Shown piece by piece: positions 54,196-62,636 of a stretch of DNA of 64,000 bases. Position 1 is the first letter of the stretch. The number at the start of each line of letters is the position of its first letter. Under the pieces are notes generated by a model. It did no database searches. It was not told the DNA's origin and saw only the letters and a program-made list of their open reading frames with translations. This DNA is from Paenibacillus algicola. Lineage in GTDB: Bacteria; Bacillota; Bacilli; Paenibacillales; Paenibacillaceae. A program made the translations under genes and the position numbers. The stretch lies in assembly GCF_005577435.1 (NCBI RefSeq), contig NZ_CP040396.1:3734501-3798500 (forward strand). Reading direction: 5' to 3'.

Positions 54196-54876
54196 TTAGT
54201 GAAAGCTCATCAATGAGGTCTGCCCCTTCCGCATCCGGAAGGATACAAAATGCTCCAAAGAGGCGATCTGGAAGTAAGCATTCATCTCGTGCAGGCGGCT
54301 CATGCTCTGACCTGGCCGCTCACCAAAGGAATGTCCCGGATACACCCTGGTGTCTGCCGGCATAAGCTGCTGAAGCCGTTTGACGCTGTAATACATCTCC
54401 ACAGGATCACTGCCTTCCGACGAACACATGCCGCAGCCCTCTGTAAAAATGGTATCCCCGGTAAACAGGCTCCCCTCCAGCCAGTAGCATCCCCCGCCCG
54501 CCGTATGTCCCGGTGTGAGCAGTCCGGTGATCGAGGTATGCCCTACCTTCAGCTCCTCGCCGTCTTTCAGCCCATAGAGGGAAGGAGCGCTAAAATGATA
54601 ATAGTCCAGCTCCTTCTGCATCATAAATACGTGCGGAGCATATCGCTGGCACAGCGGCGGCACGAGATGCACATGATCCTTGTGAGAGTGGGTCAGCAAA
54701 ATCGTACTCAGCTCCGCCTCATAGCGTTCCAGCGCCGACTCAATGGCTTCCAGCTGCCAGGCAGGGTCTACGACCGCCGCCTGCCTGCTCTTGCGGTCCA
54801 CGATCAGGTAGCTGTAATTGATATACCTGCCGCTGCATACGCGAAGGATTTCAAGCTGATATGTGTTACGGTTCAT
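54196..54876 (-). CDS. MBL-fold hydrolase, PksB/BaeB-like
   Basis: 226 residues from ATG 54876 (GGGGAGG nine bases upstream; the longer frame lies inside the MFS gene). Metallo-beta-lactamase fold with LLTHSHKDHVH (HxHxDH), LTPGHTAGGGC, LFTGDTIF and YPGHS metal ligands. The whole protein resembles PksB/BaeB of the bacillaene-type pks operon of Bacillus, thought to act as a thioester hydrolase that clears stalled carrier proteins. It overlaps the MFS gene by 11 bases. Confidence 0.88.
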   Translation of the reverse strand: MNRNTYQLEILRVCSGRYINYSYLIVDRKSRQAAVVDPAWQLEAIESALERYEAELSTILLTHSHKDHVHLVPPLCQRYAPHVFMMQKELDYYHFSAPSLYGLKDGEELKVGHTSITGLLTPGHTAGGGCYWLEGSLFTGDTIFTEGCGMCSSEGSDPVEMYYSVKRLQQLMPADTRVYPGHSFGERPGQSMSRLHEMNAYFQIASLEHFVSFRMRKGQTSLMSFH

Positions 54877-56164
54877 CCTTTGCAGCCTCCCCTTGCTTCC
54901 CCTCTTGAACCGTTCTAACGGGTGAGCTCCAGATCCACAGAAACGAAAGGGCCCCGCCGCAGGCAGCAGCGCAAATCGTTTCATACAGCCCGATCCAGGT
55001 GCCCAGCGCCCCGCCTGACAGGGCTCCGAGCGGAATGACGCCCCAGACAACAAAACGCATTGTAGCGTTCATCCGTCCCAGCATGTCCGGCGCAGTGATC
55101 GATTGCCGGAAGCTGATCTGCGCCACATTGTATACCGTTGTCGTCAGCGAGACGATAAACATGGACAAGAGGATCATAAGGAACGCCGCCGTTTTCGTGC
55201 CGGCTGCGCCGAACAGAAACAGAAATCCCAGCCCTTGTCCCAGTGCAGACCCCGCGATAACAGGACCCAGACCGAACCGGGCAACAAGCCGGCCGCTGAA
55301 CACTACGCTCAGCACGGCCCCCAGCGAGCCGAGCGTCATCACCAGGCCAATCTCGGCGGGACTGAAGCCGAGTGTCCTGGTCGTGTACACAATGATGACG
55401 GCGAGGATCATATTATAGAAGAAATTAAAGGTAGCCGAGCAAGCGGCAATGGAGCGCAAATAATGATTCTGAAACACCAGGCGCATGCCCTCGCCAATCT
55501 CCCGCGAAAGGCCTGAAAGGAGCGATGGCTTCACTTGCCGCGGCGGCTCGTCCACCTGCACTCTACAGGTTAGCAGGCCCGATATGAGAAATGAGAAGGC
55601 ATCCAGCACAATAGCAACTGCGCCGCTCAGCCACTGGACGAGCAGACCGGACAAGCCCGGTCCGGTTACACCGGCGGCAGACCGGCTCAGCTCCATCTTC
55701 GCATTGGCATCCACCAGCAGGTCCTTCCTCAGCATGTAGGGCAGGATGGACTGATATCCGATTGAATAAAAGGTGGTGCAGACTCCCACCACGAACGCGA
55801 CCAGGCATACATAGAAGAAATTCAGGAGCCCGACCCATGCCAGAATCGGAATGCTCATGAGCAGTGCAGCCCGGCTGAAATCCGCAGCAATCAGCAGCGG
55901 CCGCTTCGGAAGCCGATCCACCCACACCCCGGCCACCAATCCGAACAGCAGAAAGGGCGCATATTCAACAGCATGTAAAATTCCCATTTGCAGAGGTGAT
56001 GACTTCAGCGACAGTGCCGCAATCAGCGGAAGAGCCATCGCCGTAATCTGGGAGCCAAACATGGAGAGGGACTGCCCCGTCCACAGCTTCAAAAAATTAC
56101 GATCTCCCCAAACCGTACGCGCCGGATGGATGCTGCTGTTTCCCTGCTGGATTTCCACTTCCAT
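54866..56164 (-). CDS. MFS exporter, EntS/MFS_3 type
   Basis: 432 residues, about 12 membrane helices. N-terminal FLKLWTGQSLSMFGSQITAMALP, the loop VWVDRLPKRPLLI and the mid-protein break (VDEPPRQVKPSLL) are typical of small-molecule exporters such as EntS. The position inside the PKS/NRPS operon suggests export or self-protection for the product. GAAGGTGAGAGG immediately precedes the ATG. 34 bases separate it from the monooxygenase gene. Confidence 0.85.
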   Translation of the reverse strand: MEVEIQQGNSSIHPARTVWGDRNFLKLWTGQSLSMFGSQITAMALPLIAALSLKSSPLQMGILHAVEYAPFLLFGLVAGVWVDRLPKRPLLIAADFSRAALLMSIPILAWVGLLNFFYVCLVAFVVGVCTTFYSIGYQSILPYMLRKDLLVDANAKMELSRSAAGVTGPGLSGLLVQWLSGAVAIVLDAFSFLISGLLTCRVQVDEPPRQVKPSLLSGLSREIGEGMRLVFQNHYLRSIAACSATFNFFYNMILAVIIVYTTRTLGFSPAEIGLVMTLGSLGAVLSVVFSGRLVARFGLGPVIAGSALGQGLGFLFLFGAAGTKTAAFLMILLSMFIVSLTTTVYNVAQISFRQSITAPDMLGRMNATMRFVVWGVIPLGALSGGALGTWIGLYETICAAACGGALSFLWIWSSPVRTVQEGKQGEAAKDEP

Positions 56165-56198
56165 CCTCTCACCTTCTTTTTTTGTGAAATGCCTTGCT

Positions 56199-57428
56199 CT
56201 ATACAGGAACCTGCAGCTTCGCCGGAGTAAACCAGGACCTCAACTCATTCAGATGCTCCAGTCCCTCCATCACCTGCTGAAATTCCAGCCCGAAGTCCAG
56301 CAGGCAGGCCACCTCATCGACTCCGATGCGGTGCAGCTTCTCGATCATGGCGGCACATTTCTCCTTGGAGCCCATTAATGAGCTGATCTGAAAATATTTC
56401 TCGAAGGCGAAGGTAATCAGCGCGTCCCGGCTGCTGCTCAGCATACTGCCGACCTCGGACTGCTCGTCCTTCAGTGGATTCAGCGTCTCATATTGATCTA
56501 AAAAGGTGTCTAAATAATCCCGGAGCGGGCCTCTGACCTGCTCCTTCACCTCCTGATCCTTTTCGCCGACACAGGTGTGGACCATCACCGAGACGATGCC
56601 GGCTTCGGGATCATGTCCATGCTTGGCGCGCTGCTCCCGGTACAGCTGAATCCGCTCCTTCAGCGCATCCAGTGTATGTGTTGCCATGGAGCAGAGCACA
56701 TGAAAGCCCTGCTCTCCAGCCTTACTCCAGGTCGCCGGATTCCCCGAAGCCGTCAGGAAGACGGGAAGCTCGGGCTGCACCGGCTTCGGCAGCACCGCCA
56801 CCTCTACCTGCTGGCCCGAAATATCCTTGCATTCCACCGACTCGCCTCTCCACAGCCGCCGGATAAGCTCCAGATGCTCATACATCACTTCCTTGCGGTT
56901 CTCGTAATATTCCGGCTTCAATATAAAGTCGGCGGGGTGCCAGCCCGTGGCTACCGATATGGCCGCCCGGCCCCGGGATAAATTGTCCACCAGCGACCAC
57001 TCCTCCGCGACCCGCAGCGGATGGTGCAGAGGCAGCACGACGCTGCCTGCCCGCAGCTGGATGTTGTCTGTAATGGTAGCCAAGGCGGCACTCAGCACCG
57101 ACGGATTGGGATACAGTCCGCCGACAGCCTGGAAGTGACGCTCCGGGGTCCAGATCGCCTGAAATCCGTTCTGATCCGCGAATTTGGCGCTTTCCAGTAC
57201 CAGGCGATATTTGTCAGGACCGTCTGTCGAGCCGTCGCCGGAGAAGAAGATGAGCGAGAAGCCCATTCCCTTTTGGCGCAGGCTGTCACTGATAGAAATC
57301 CCCTTCTCCCCGGCGGCACCGGCGGCACCGGCTGTGTCCGGCGCAGCCGAGCGCTGCTTCAGGCGCGCCTCCAGCATGCTGCGCTGCTCGGGAGAAAGCG
57401 AGGAGAGCTTTTTTTCCAGATCGTTCAT
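56199..57428 (-). CDS. Luciferase-like FMN monooxygenase, MupA/Atu3671 family
   Basis: 409 residues from ATG 57428 (AAAAGGCGG eight bases upstream). After an N-terminal helix resembling an NRPS-associated linker (LEKKLSSLSPEQRSMLEARLKQR) and an Ala/Gly linker, the flavin TIM barrel begins at about residue 50. Segments include FSLIFFSGDG, AIWTPERHFQAVGGLYPNP, LRAGSVVLPLHHPLRVAEEW and GRAAISVATGWHPADFIL. The family occurs in or beside NRPS/PKS modules and oxidises carrier-bound intermediates with FMNH2 and O2. The precise oxidation is unknown. Confidence 0.88.
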   Translation of the reverse strand: MNDLEKKLSSLSPEQRSMLEARLKQRSAAPDTAGAAGAAGEKGISISDSLRQKGMGFSLIFFSGDGSTDGPDKYRLVLESAKFADQNGFQAIWTPERHFQAVGGLYPNPSVLSAALATITDNIQLRAGSVVLPLHHPLRVAEEWSLVDNLSRGRAAISVATGWHPADFILKPEYYENRKEVMYEHLELIRRLWRGESVECKDISGQQVEVAVLPKPVQPELPVFLTASGNPATWSKAGEQGFHVLCSMATHTLDALKERIQLYREQRAKHGHDPEAGIVSVMVHTCVGEKDQEVKEQVRGPLRDYLDTFLDQYETLNPLKDEQSEVGSMLSSSRDALITFAFEKYFQISSLMGSKEKCAAMIEKLHRIGVDEVACLLDFGLEFQQVMEGLEHLNELRSWFTPAKLQVPV

Positions 57429-57458
57429 GAAATCAACCGCCTTTTCCACAGATTATGA

Positions 57459-57989
57459 TCACGAGCCTTGCTTGTACACGGTCTCCTGGCTGCGTCTCCG
57501 CTGCTTCAGCTTCTTTTTGACGTGGCTGTCGTTGGTGCGGAACAGATAGTCCCATAATGAAATGAAAAAGGAATAGTTGCATTTGTACAGCTTGTGGTGC
57601 TTCAGGTGAAACACGCCGACGGGAATAATGTTCGTGAATTTGCCGGTCAGATTCGGGTTATGGTCCAGGACGTTCCGGGACAGAAAAATTTCATAAATAT
57701 AATGAAAGGCGAATAGGATGATGCCATACACCGGATCTAAGAACATCAGCACGACAATCGGCAGGGTAAAGGTCAGCCACACATCCAGACTTTCCTTCCA
57801 CCCGCCAAACCAGAAAAAGAAATCATGCCATGGCGGCCACTTGGAATCTCCATAGTCGTATTTGTGGTGGGCCATGTGAATGTGATGCAGGAAGTTTTTT
57901 TTGTGCGGAATGTGGGCCAGAACGTGCATCGTGTAGGAGTACAGTGTCCACAGCAGGAAATACAGCACCAGCTTGCCTACGAATATCAT
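57459..57989 (-). CDS. Fatty-acid hydroxylase / sterol desaturase superfamily protein
   Basis: 176 residues with about four membrane segments. Histidine clusters that would bind a di-iron centre are visible: HVLAHIPHKKNFLHHIHMAHH near the N-terminus, a DHNP segment, and FHLKHHKLYKCNY near residue 130. Such enzymes hydroxylate or desaturate alkyl chains at the membrane. In this operon it could oxidise an acyl or polyketide chain. AGGAGGG lies seven bases before the ATG; the gap after the NRPS gene is 12 bases. Confidence 0.82.
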   Translation of the reverse strand: MIFVGKLVLYFLLWTLYSYTMHVLAHIPHKKNFLHHIHMAHHKYDYGDSKWPPWHDFFFWFGGWKESLDVWLTFTLPIVVLMFLDPVYGIILFAFHYIYEIFLSRNVLDHNPNLTGKFTNIIPVGVFHLKHHKLYKCNYSFFISLWDYLFRTNDSHVKKKLKQRRRSQETVYKQGS

Positions 57990-58001
57990 CACGCTTCCCT
58001 C

Positions 58002-61000
58002 CTATCCCAGGGGTAACAGATTTTTTGGAATATCAATCCATCGGCCAAGATCCTCGTGATGAACAATAGAGAAATGATCGGCTTGCACCTGGTGTAATGT
58101 GAGATGGCTGACCAGGCGGCTCCATACGCCCTCCTGCTCTTGCGAATCCGCAGCGCGGAACAGCTGCACCTGCTCCACGTCAAGCTTCGGAGTAAGTCCG
58201 GGCTGATACGCCTGAAAGGCATGCACTGTGCCCAGATAGACGGCGAACAGACGATTCAGCTCCTCCACGGGTGTTCCCGGCGGCAGCAGGTCCAGAGCCT
58301 GCAGCTCCGCGCATAATTCTTCCCGGTCAAGGCTCTGGGCCTGCCAGGAACGCAGCATATCATCAGAAATATGATGGCCCGGAACGGCAGCCAGCTGTTT
58401 GATGAAGTGATACATCACCATTTCCTCGGTGGCATCGCTTCTCTTGGACAGATCGCTGTCAATCAGGGCGAGCTGTACGACCTCCTCTCCGGCTGCCTTC
58501 AGCCTGCGTGCTGCCTCGTAGGCGATAAAGCCGCCCATGGACCATCCGCCGAGGCGGTAAGGACCTTTCGGCTGCACCGAGAGGATCTCGCTGACATAAG
58601 CCTCCGCCATCTCCTCAATGGTCTGTGGCACGTCTGATGACCCAATCATGCCATGGCTTTGGAAGGCATAGAAGGGCTGGGCCTTTCCCAGCTGACGCGA
58701 AAGTGTGAAGTAGCAGCTGATGCTGCCGCCGACCGGATGAAAGAAAAACAGCGGCGTTTTCTCGCCTTTTTGCTGGATTTTGACCAGACAGCCTTCCTCT
58801 TCCCTGCTCCCTGTCCCCTGCCCCTCCGAGGCCATATACCGGTCCAGCTGCTCTGCCCAATCGGCAAGCACCGGATATTCGAACAGAAGCCTTAGCGGAA
58901 CCGAGCCGCCCCACTGTCCTTTCACCTGGGACATCACCTGGGTGGCCAGCAGTGAATTGCCCCCGATTTCAAAAAAGCTGTCGGTGATGCTCACTGCGGA
59001 CATGCCCAGCACCCCGGCCCAGATGTCGGCTGCCCGCGCCTCGGCCGGCGTCCTCGGTGCCACGTAGTCCCGTTCCTCTCTGGCATGCCGCTCCGGCTTG
59101 GGCAGGGCTGCAATGTCCACCTTGCCATGAACGGTCAGCGGAATCTCACTCAGCACCACATAATAGGAGGGCACCATGTACTCCGGCAGCCTGTTCTGCA
59201 GAAAACGCCGCAGCTCTCCGACGGTCACCGTCGGCTCGTTCAGCACAATGTAGGCTGCCAGGCTGTACTCCCCACCCGGTCCCATACGAGGCACGACCAC
59301 ATATTGCGACAGCTTGCCATATTGTGACAGCTGCGCCTCAATCTCTCCCGGCTCCACGCGGAATCCCCGTATCTTGATCTGATGGTCCCGGCGGCCCATG
59401 AATTCCACAAGTCCATCCGGCAGGAAGCGGGCGAGGTCCCCCGTCCGGAACAGGTTCTCTCCGCTTGTTGCAGGGAATGGACTCGGGATGAACCGCTCCT
59501 TGCTCAGCTCCTCCTGATCCCAATAGCCTTTTGCAATGCCGTCTCCCCCAATATAAAGCTCCCCGTACACGCCCGGCGGCACCGGCTCCATGCTGTCATT
59601 CAGGATATATATCGTCGTATTGCCCAGCGGCCGCCCTACTGGCATCAGCTCCGTGTCACTGGTCCAGCCCGCCGGCGGCTCAAACATCGCGGCCGTGATC
59701 GTCGTTTCCGTCAGGCCATAATCGTTAATCCAGCGCACCTTCCCCGCAGTGATCCGGCTCCACACCTGATAGGTGTCATAAGCCACCTTCTCTCCCCCGA
59801 CGATGACCAGCTTCAGGCTGCCGGGAATGGTCGCCGCTCCGTTCTTGAGATCTGTGACGAGATTGCTCCAGTGGGCCGTTGTTACATTCAGAACACTGAC
59901 TTTCTCCTTCTCCAGCCACGCCAGAAACTCTCCGCCCTCGGCAATATGCTTGTCCTTCCACAGCACGAGCGCAGCTCCTGACAGCAGCGCCGGGAATATT
60001 TCCTGCACCGCCACATCGAAGCCGACCGAAGTGAACTGGAGGACACGGTCTCCAGCCTGCAGCTGAAATTTCAACATAGCCTGGACGCAGTGGCTGGCCA
60101 CATTCCGGTGGGTAACCATGACGCCCTTCGGCTTCCCGGTGGATCCCGAGGTGTACATGATGTACATCAGGTCCGAATTCGACGCAGGGCTGACAGGAGT
60201 CACGGGCTGCAGGCTCAGCTCATCCCATAAAGCGGAGAGCGGTATGACCCGGCAGCCTTGATCCGTAAGCCTCTCGGAGGCAGCAAGCAGTCCTTGATCT
60301 GCAATAAGAGCATCGGCCCTGGCATGCCGGAGCATATATTCCAGGCGTTCCGACGGATAGGAGGGATCCAGCGGAATATACGCACAGCCCGCCTTCATCA
60401 CCCCGAGCAGCGTCACAATCCATTCGATGGACCGTTCCAGGCAGAGTGCAACGCGTTCCAGGGGAGCTTCACCTCCGCCTGCTCTGTTCAGCAAAGCATG
60501 AGCCAGCTGGTTTGACCTCTCCTCCAGCTCGCGGTACGTCAGGGACTGATCCCGGTAGATCAGAGCTGTGGCGTCCTGCGTCAGCATAGCCTGGCGGGTA
60601 AACAGCTCCTGCACGGTACCCTCCGGAGGGGCCGTTCTGGCACTCGCCCCGCTCCATTCCTGAAGAATGGTGTGCCTTTCACGGTCTGACAGCATTGGCA
60701 GCTCGTTGATGCCCCGGCCGGGGTCCTCCACCGCAGCTTCCAGCAGCTGACGGAAATGCTCCAGCATCCGGCCGATGGTGTCTGCACGGAACAGATCACT
60801 GTTATAGTCCATGACCGCTTCCAGCACTCCATCATTCTCTGTAATGGTGAAGGAAAGCTCCAGCGCACTGGGCTTCTTCGTAAAATCAAACCGCCGGATG
60901 GTCAGCCCGGGCAGTGCATGAACATCCAGAGGCGGCGCATGCAGAAAGGTAAGCATCGTCTGGAAAAATGGATTGCGGCTTCGGTCCCGCTCGCTCTGCA

Positions 61001-62045
61001 GCTCGTCGATCAGCTTTTCGTACGGAACATCCTGATGGGCAAAGGCAGCGAAGCACGTCTTGCGGGACAGCTTCAGGACGTCTGTGAAGGAAGGATTCCC
61101 GGATACATCCATCCGCAGCACCAGATTGTTCACCAGCATTCCGATCATATCCTGCAGCTCCGGCTGACTTCGGGTGCTGATCGATGTCCCGATGCACAAA
61201 TCCTCCTGTCCGCTATAGCGGTACAGCAGCACATGATATGCAGCCAGCAGCGTATTGAAGAGCGTTACCCCGGAGCTGCGGCTCAGCTGTTTGACGCCTT
61301 CGGTCAGCTCCCGGGACAGCGTGATGCGCCTGCGTTCTCCATCGTGAGTCATGACTGGAGGACGGGGACGGTCCAGCGGCATATTGAGCACCGGAAGCTC
61401 TCCGCCCAGCTTGTCCCGCCAATAGCTCAGCTGCCGCTCATAAGCGTTCTCCTTGACCCGCGCAGCCTGCCAGTAGGCGTAATCTGCAAAATGCAGCGGA
61501 AGCGGAGCCAGCTCCGGTGCCCGCCCTTCGATATAAGCGGTGTAAAACTGACACAGCTCCTGCACGATTTTGCCTAAAGAGCCAAAGTCGGCGACGATAT
61601 GATGAATCGTAAACAGCAGGATTCGTTCCTGCTCCGACAAACGGAACAGGGCAGCCCGCAGAAGCGGGCCGGTCTCCAGTGAGAAGGGCTTCTGAATCTC
61701 TTCATTCATAAGCTCCACCGCACGAGCCTCCTGCTCCTCCTTGGGCAGCATGGACAGATCAACCAAGTCTATCGGAATAAACACCCGTTCCCTAATGACT
61801 TGCTCCGGGACACTTTCCCGGACCTCGAAAACCGTGCGGAGCGATTCATGGCGGGCAACAATGCCGTTCAGGCTTTGCTCAAACAGCTCCTCAGCCAGCT
61901 CTCCCTGCATGCGGAAAGCCGCATTAATATTGAAATGAATGCTGGACGGTTCCAGCTGGCTGAGAAACCATAGTCTGTACTGCTCCACCGAGAGCGGCAG
62001 CGGCTGTTTCCGGGAGACGCGCTCTAGCACGATATCAGTTTTCAA
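58002..62045 (-). CDS. Non-ribosomal peptide synthetase, C-A-PCP-TE
   Basis: About 1347 residues. Condensation domain (residues 10-440; PLSVEQYRLWFLSQLEP, active site TIHHIVADFGS, where the usual Gly after Asp is Phe). Adenylation domain (465-960; MYTSGSTGKPKGVMV, INDYGLTETT, FRTGDLARFLPDG, NRLPEYMVPS...GKVD). Carrier domain with FFEIGGNSLLATQ, and a C-terminal thioesterase (FFHPVGGSISCYF, Ser in GWSMGGF). Aligned by eye to GrsA, the pocket reads D235 V236 Q239 N278 I299 G301 D322 I330 T331: an alpha-amino acid (D235) I cannot name. A TTG at 62045 with AAAGGGTGG five bases upstream is the likely start; an ATG at 62093 has none. It is the final module, releasing the product. Confidence 0.93.
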   Translation of the reverse strand: MKTDIVLERVSRKQPLPLSVEQYRLWFLSQLEPSSIHFNINAAFRMQGELAEELFEQSLNGIVARHESLRTVFEVRESVPEQVIRERVFIPIDLVDLSMLPKEEQEARAVELMNEEIQKPFSLETGPLLRAALFRLSEQERILLFTIHHIVADFGSLGKIVQELCQFYTAYIEGRAPELAPLPLHFADYAYWQAARVKENAYERQLSYWRDKLGGELPVLNMPLDRPRPPVMTHDGERRRITLSRELTEGVKQLSRSSGVTLFNTLLAAYHVLLYRYSGQEDLCIGTSISTRSQPELQDMIGMLVNNLVLRMDVSGNPSFTDVLKLSRKTCFAAFAHQDVPYEKLIDELQSERDRSRNPFFQTMLTFLHAPPLDVHALPGLTIRRFDFTKKPSALELSFTITENDGVLEAVMDYNSDLFRADTIGRMLEHFRQLLEAAVEDPGRGINELPMLSDRERHTILQEWSGASARTAPPEGTVQELFTRQAMLTQDATALIYRDQSLTYRELEERSNQLAHALLNRAGGGEAPLERVALCLERSIEWIVTLLGVMKAGCAYIPLDPSYPSERLEYMLRHARADALIADQGLLAASERLTDQGCRVIPLSALWDELSLQPVTPVSPASNSDLMYIMYTSGSTGKPKGVMVTHRNVASHCVQAMLKFQLQAGDRVLQFTSVGFDVAVQEIFPALLSGAALVLWKDKHIAEGGEFLAWLEKEKVSVLNVTTAHWSNLVTDLKNGAATIPGSLKLVIVGGEKVAYDTYQVWSRITAGKVRWINDYGLTETTITAAMFEPPAGWTSDTELMPVGRPLGNTTIYILNDSMEPVPPGVYGELYIGGDGIAKGYWDQEELSKERFIPSPFPATSGENLFRTGDLARFLPDGLVEFMGRRDHQIKIRGFRVEPGEIEAQLSQYGKLSQYVVVPRMGPGGEYSLAAYIVLNEPTVTVGELRRFLQNRLPEYMVPSYYVVLSEIPLTVHGKVDIAALPKPERHAREERDYVAPRTPAEARAADIWAGVLGMSAVSITDSFFEIGGNSLLATQVMSQVKGQWGGSVPLRLLFEYPVLADWAEQLDRYMASEGQGTGSREEEGCLVKIQQKGEKTPLFFFHPVGGSISCYFTLSRQLGKAQPFYAFQSHGMIGSSDVPQTIEEMAEAYVSEILSVQPKGPYRLGGWSMGGFIAYEAARRLKAAGEEVVQLALIDSDLSKRSDATEEMVMYHFIKQLAAVPGHHISDDMLRSWQAQSLDREELCAELQALDLLPPGTPVEELNRLFAVYLGTVHAFQAYQPGLTPKLDVEQVQLFRAADSQEQEGVWSRLVSHLTLHQVQADHFSIVHHEDLGRWIDIPKNLLPLG

Positions 62046-62117
62046 TGTTTCCACCCTTTCATAGGAGCTCCAGCGCCTAATTGGTTTTGGCATGGCTTTT
62101 GTGGTTCACGGCAAAGG

Positions 62118-62636
62118 TTAATTCCTCGAAATTTCCTTGTAATAAAAGACCGTCGCGTCCAGGCTTCCATGACTGGACAATGCAAAGCGGGGAATCGTAC
62201 CCGCCTCGATATAACCTTCCGACCGGTACAGCAGATTGGAAGGGTCTCCCTGCCGCGTGTCGAGCACGAGCAGGCTTCGCCCTTCTCTGACAGCACCGGC
62301 CTCGGCTGCCTTCATTAAAGCTCTTCCGATGCCTTTTTGCCGATGATCCGGATGCACCATCAGCTTCGCCACCTCGGCCCGGTGCAGTCCATTCTCCTTC
62401 ATAGACAAATGCAGCTGGACCGTTCCGCACACGACCTCCTGATCCATGGCCACCCATAGCAGGACGTCCTCACCCGGCACCTTCCTCCAATAGGATTCAG
62501 CACTTGCCAGGCTGAGCGGGGGCATAAAGCCTACGGAGGCTCCATCCTCCACGACAGCTGCGAGCAGTTCACTCAGGCTCTGCAGCAGCGGGGCACTCAG
62601 CTCCTTGAACTCTACACATTGCAGGTTGCTGATCAT
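62118..62636 (-). CDS. GNAT family N-acetyltransferase
   Basis: 172 residues. Acetyl-CoA site VHPDHRQKGIGRALM in the usual GNAT motif A, preceded by a beta-strand pair (VLLWVAMDQEVVCGTVQLHL). The ATG overlaps the PKS stop codon (ATGA), so the two are translationally coupled. It could acylate the product or its precursor, or give self-resistance; neither can be decided here. GGGSDNA-like substrate motifs are not evident. Confidence 0.88.
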   Translation of the reverse strand: MISNLQCVEFKELSAPLLQSLSELLAAVVEDGASVGFMPPLSLASAESYWRKVPGEDVLLWVAMDQEVVCGTVQLHLSMKENGLHRAEVAKLMVHPDHRQKGIGRALMKAAEAGAVREGRSLLVLDTRQGDPSNLLYRSEGYIEAGTIPRFALSSHGSLDATVFYYKEISRN

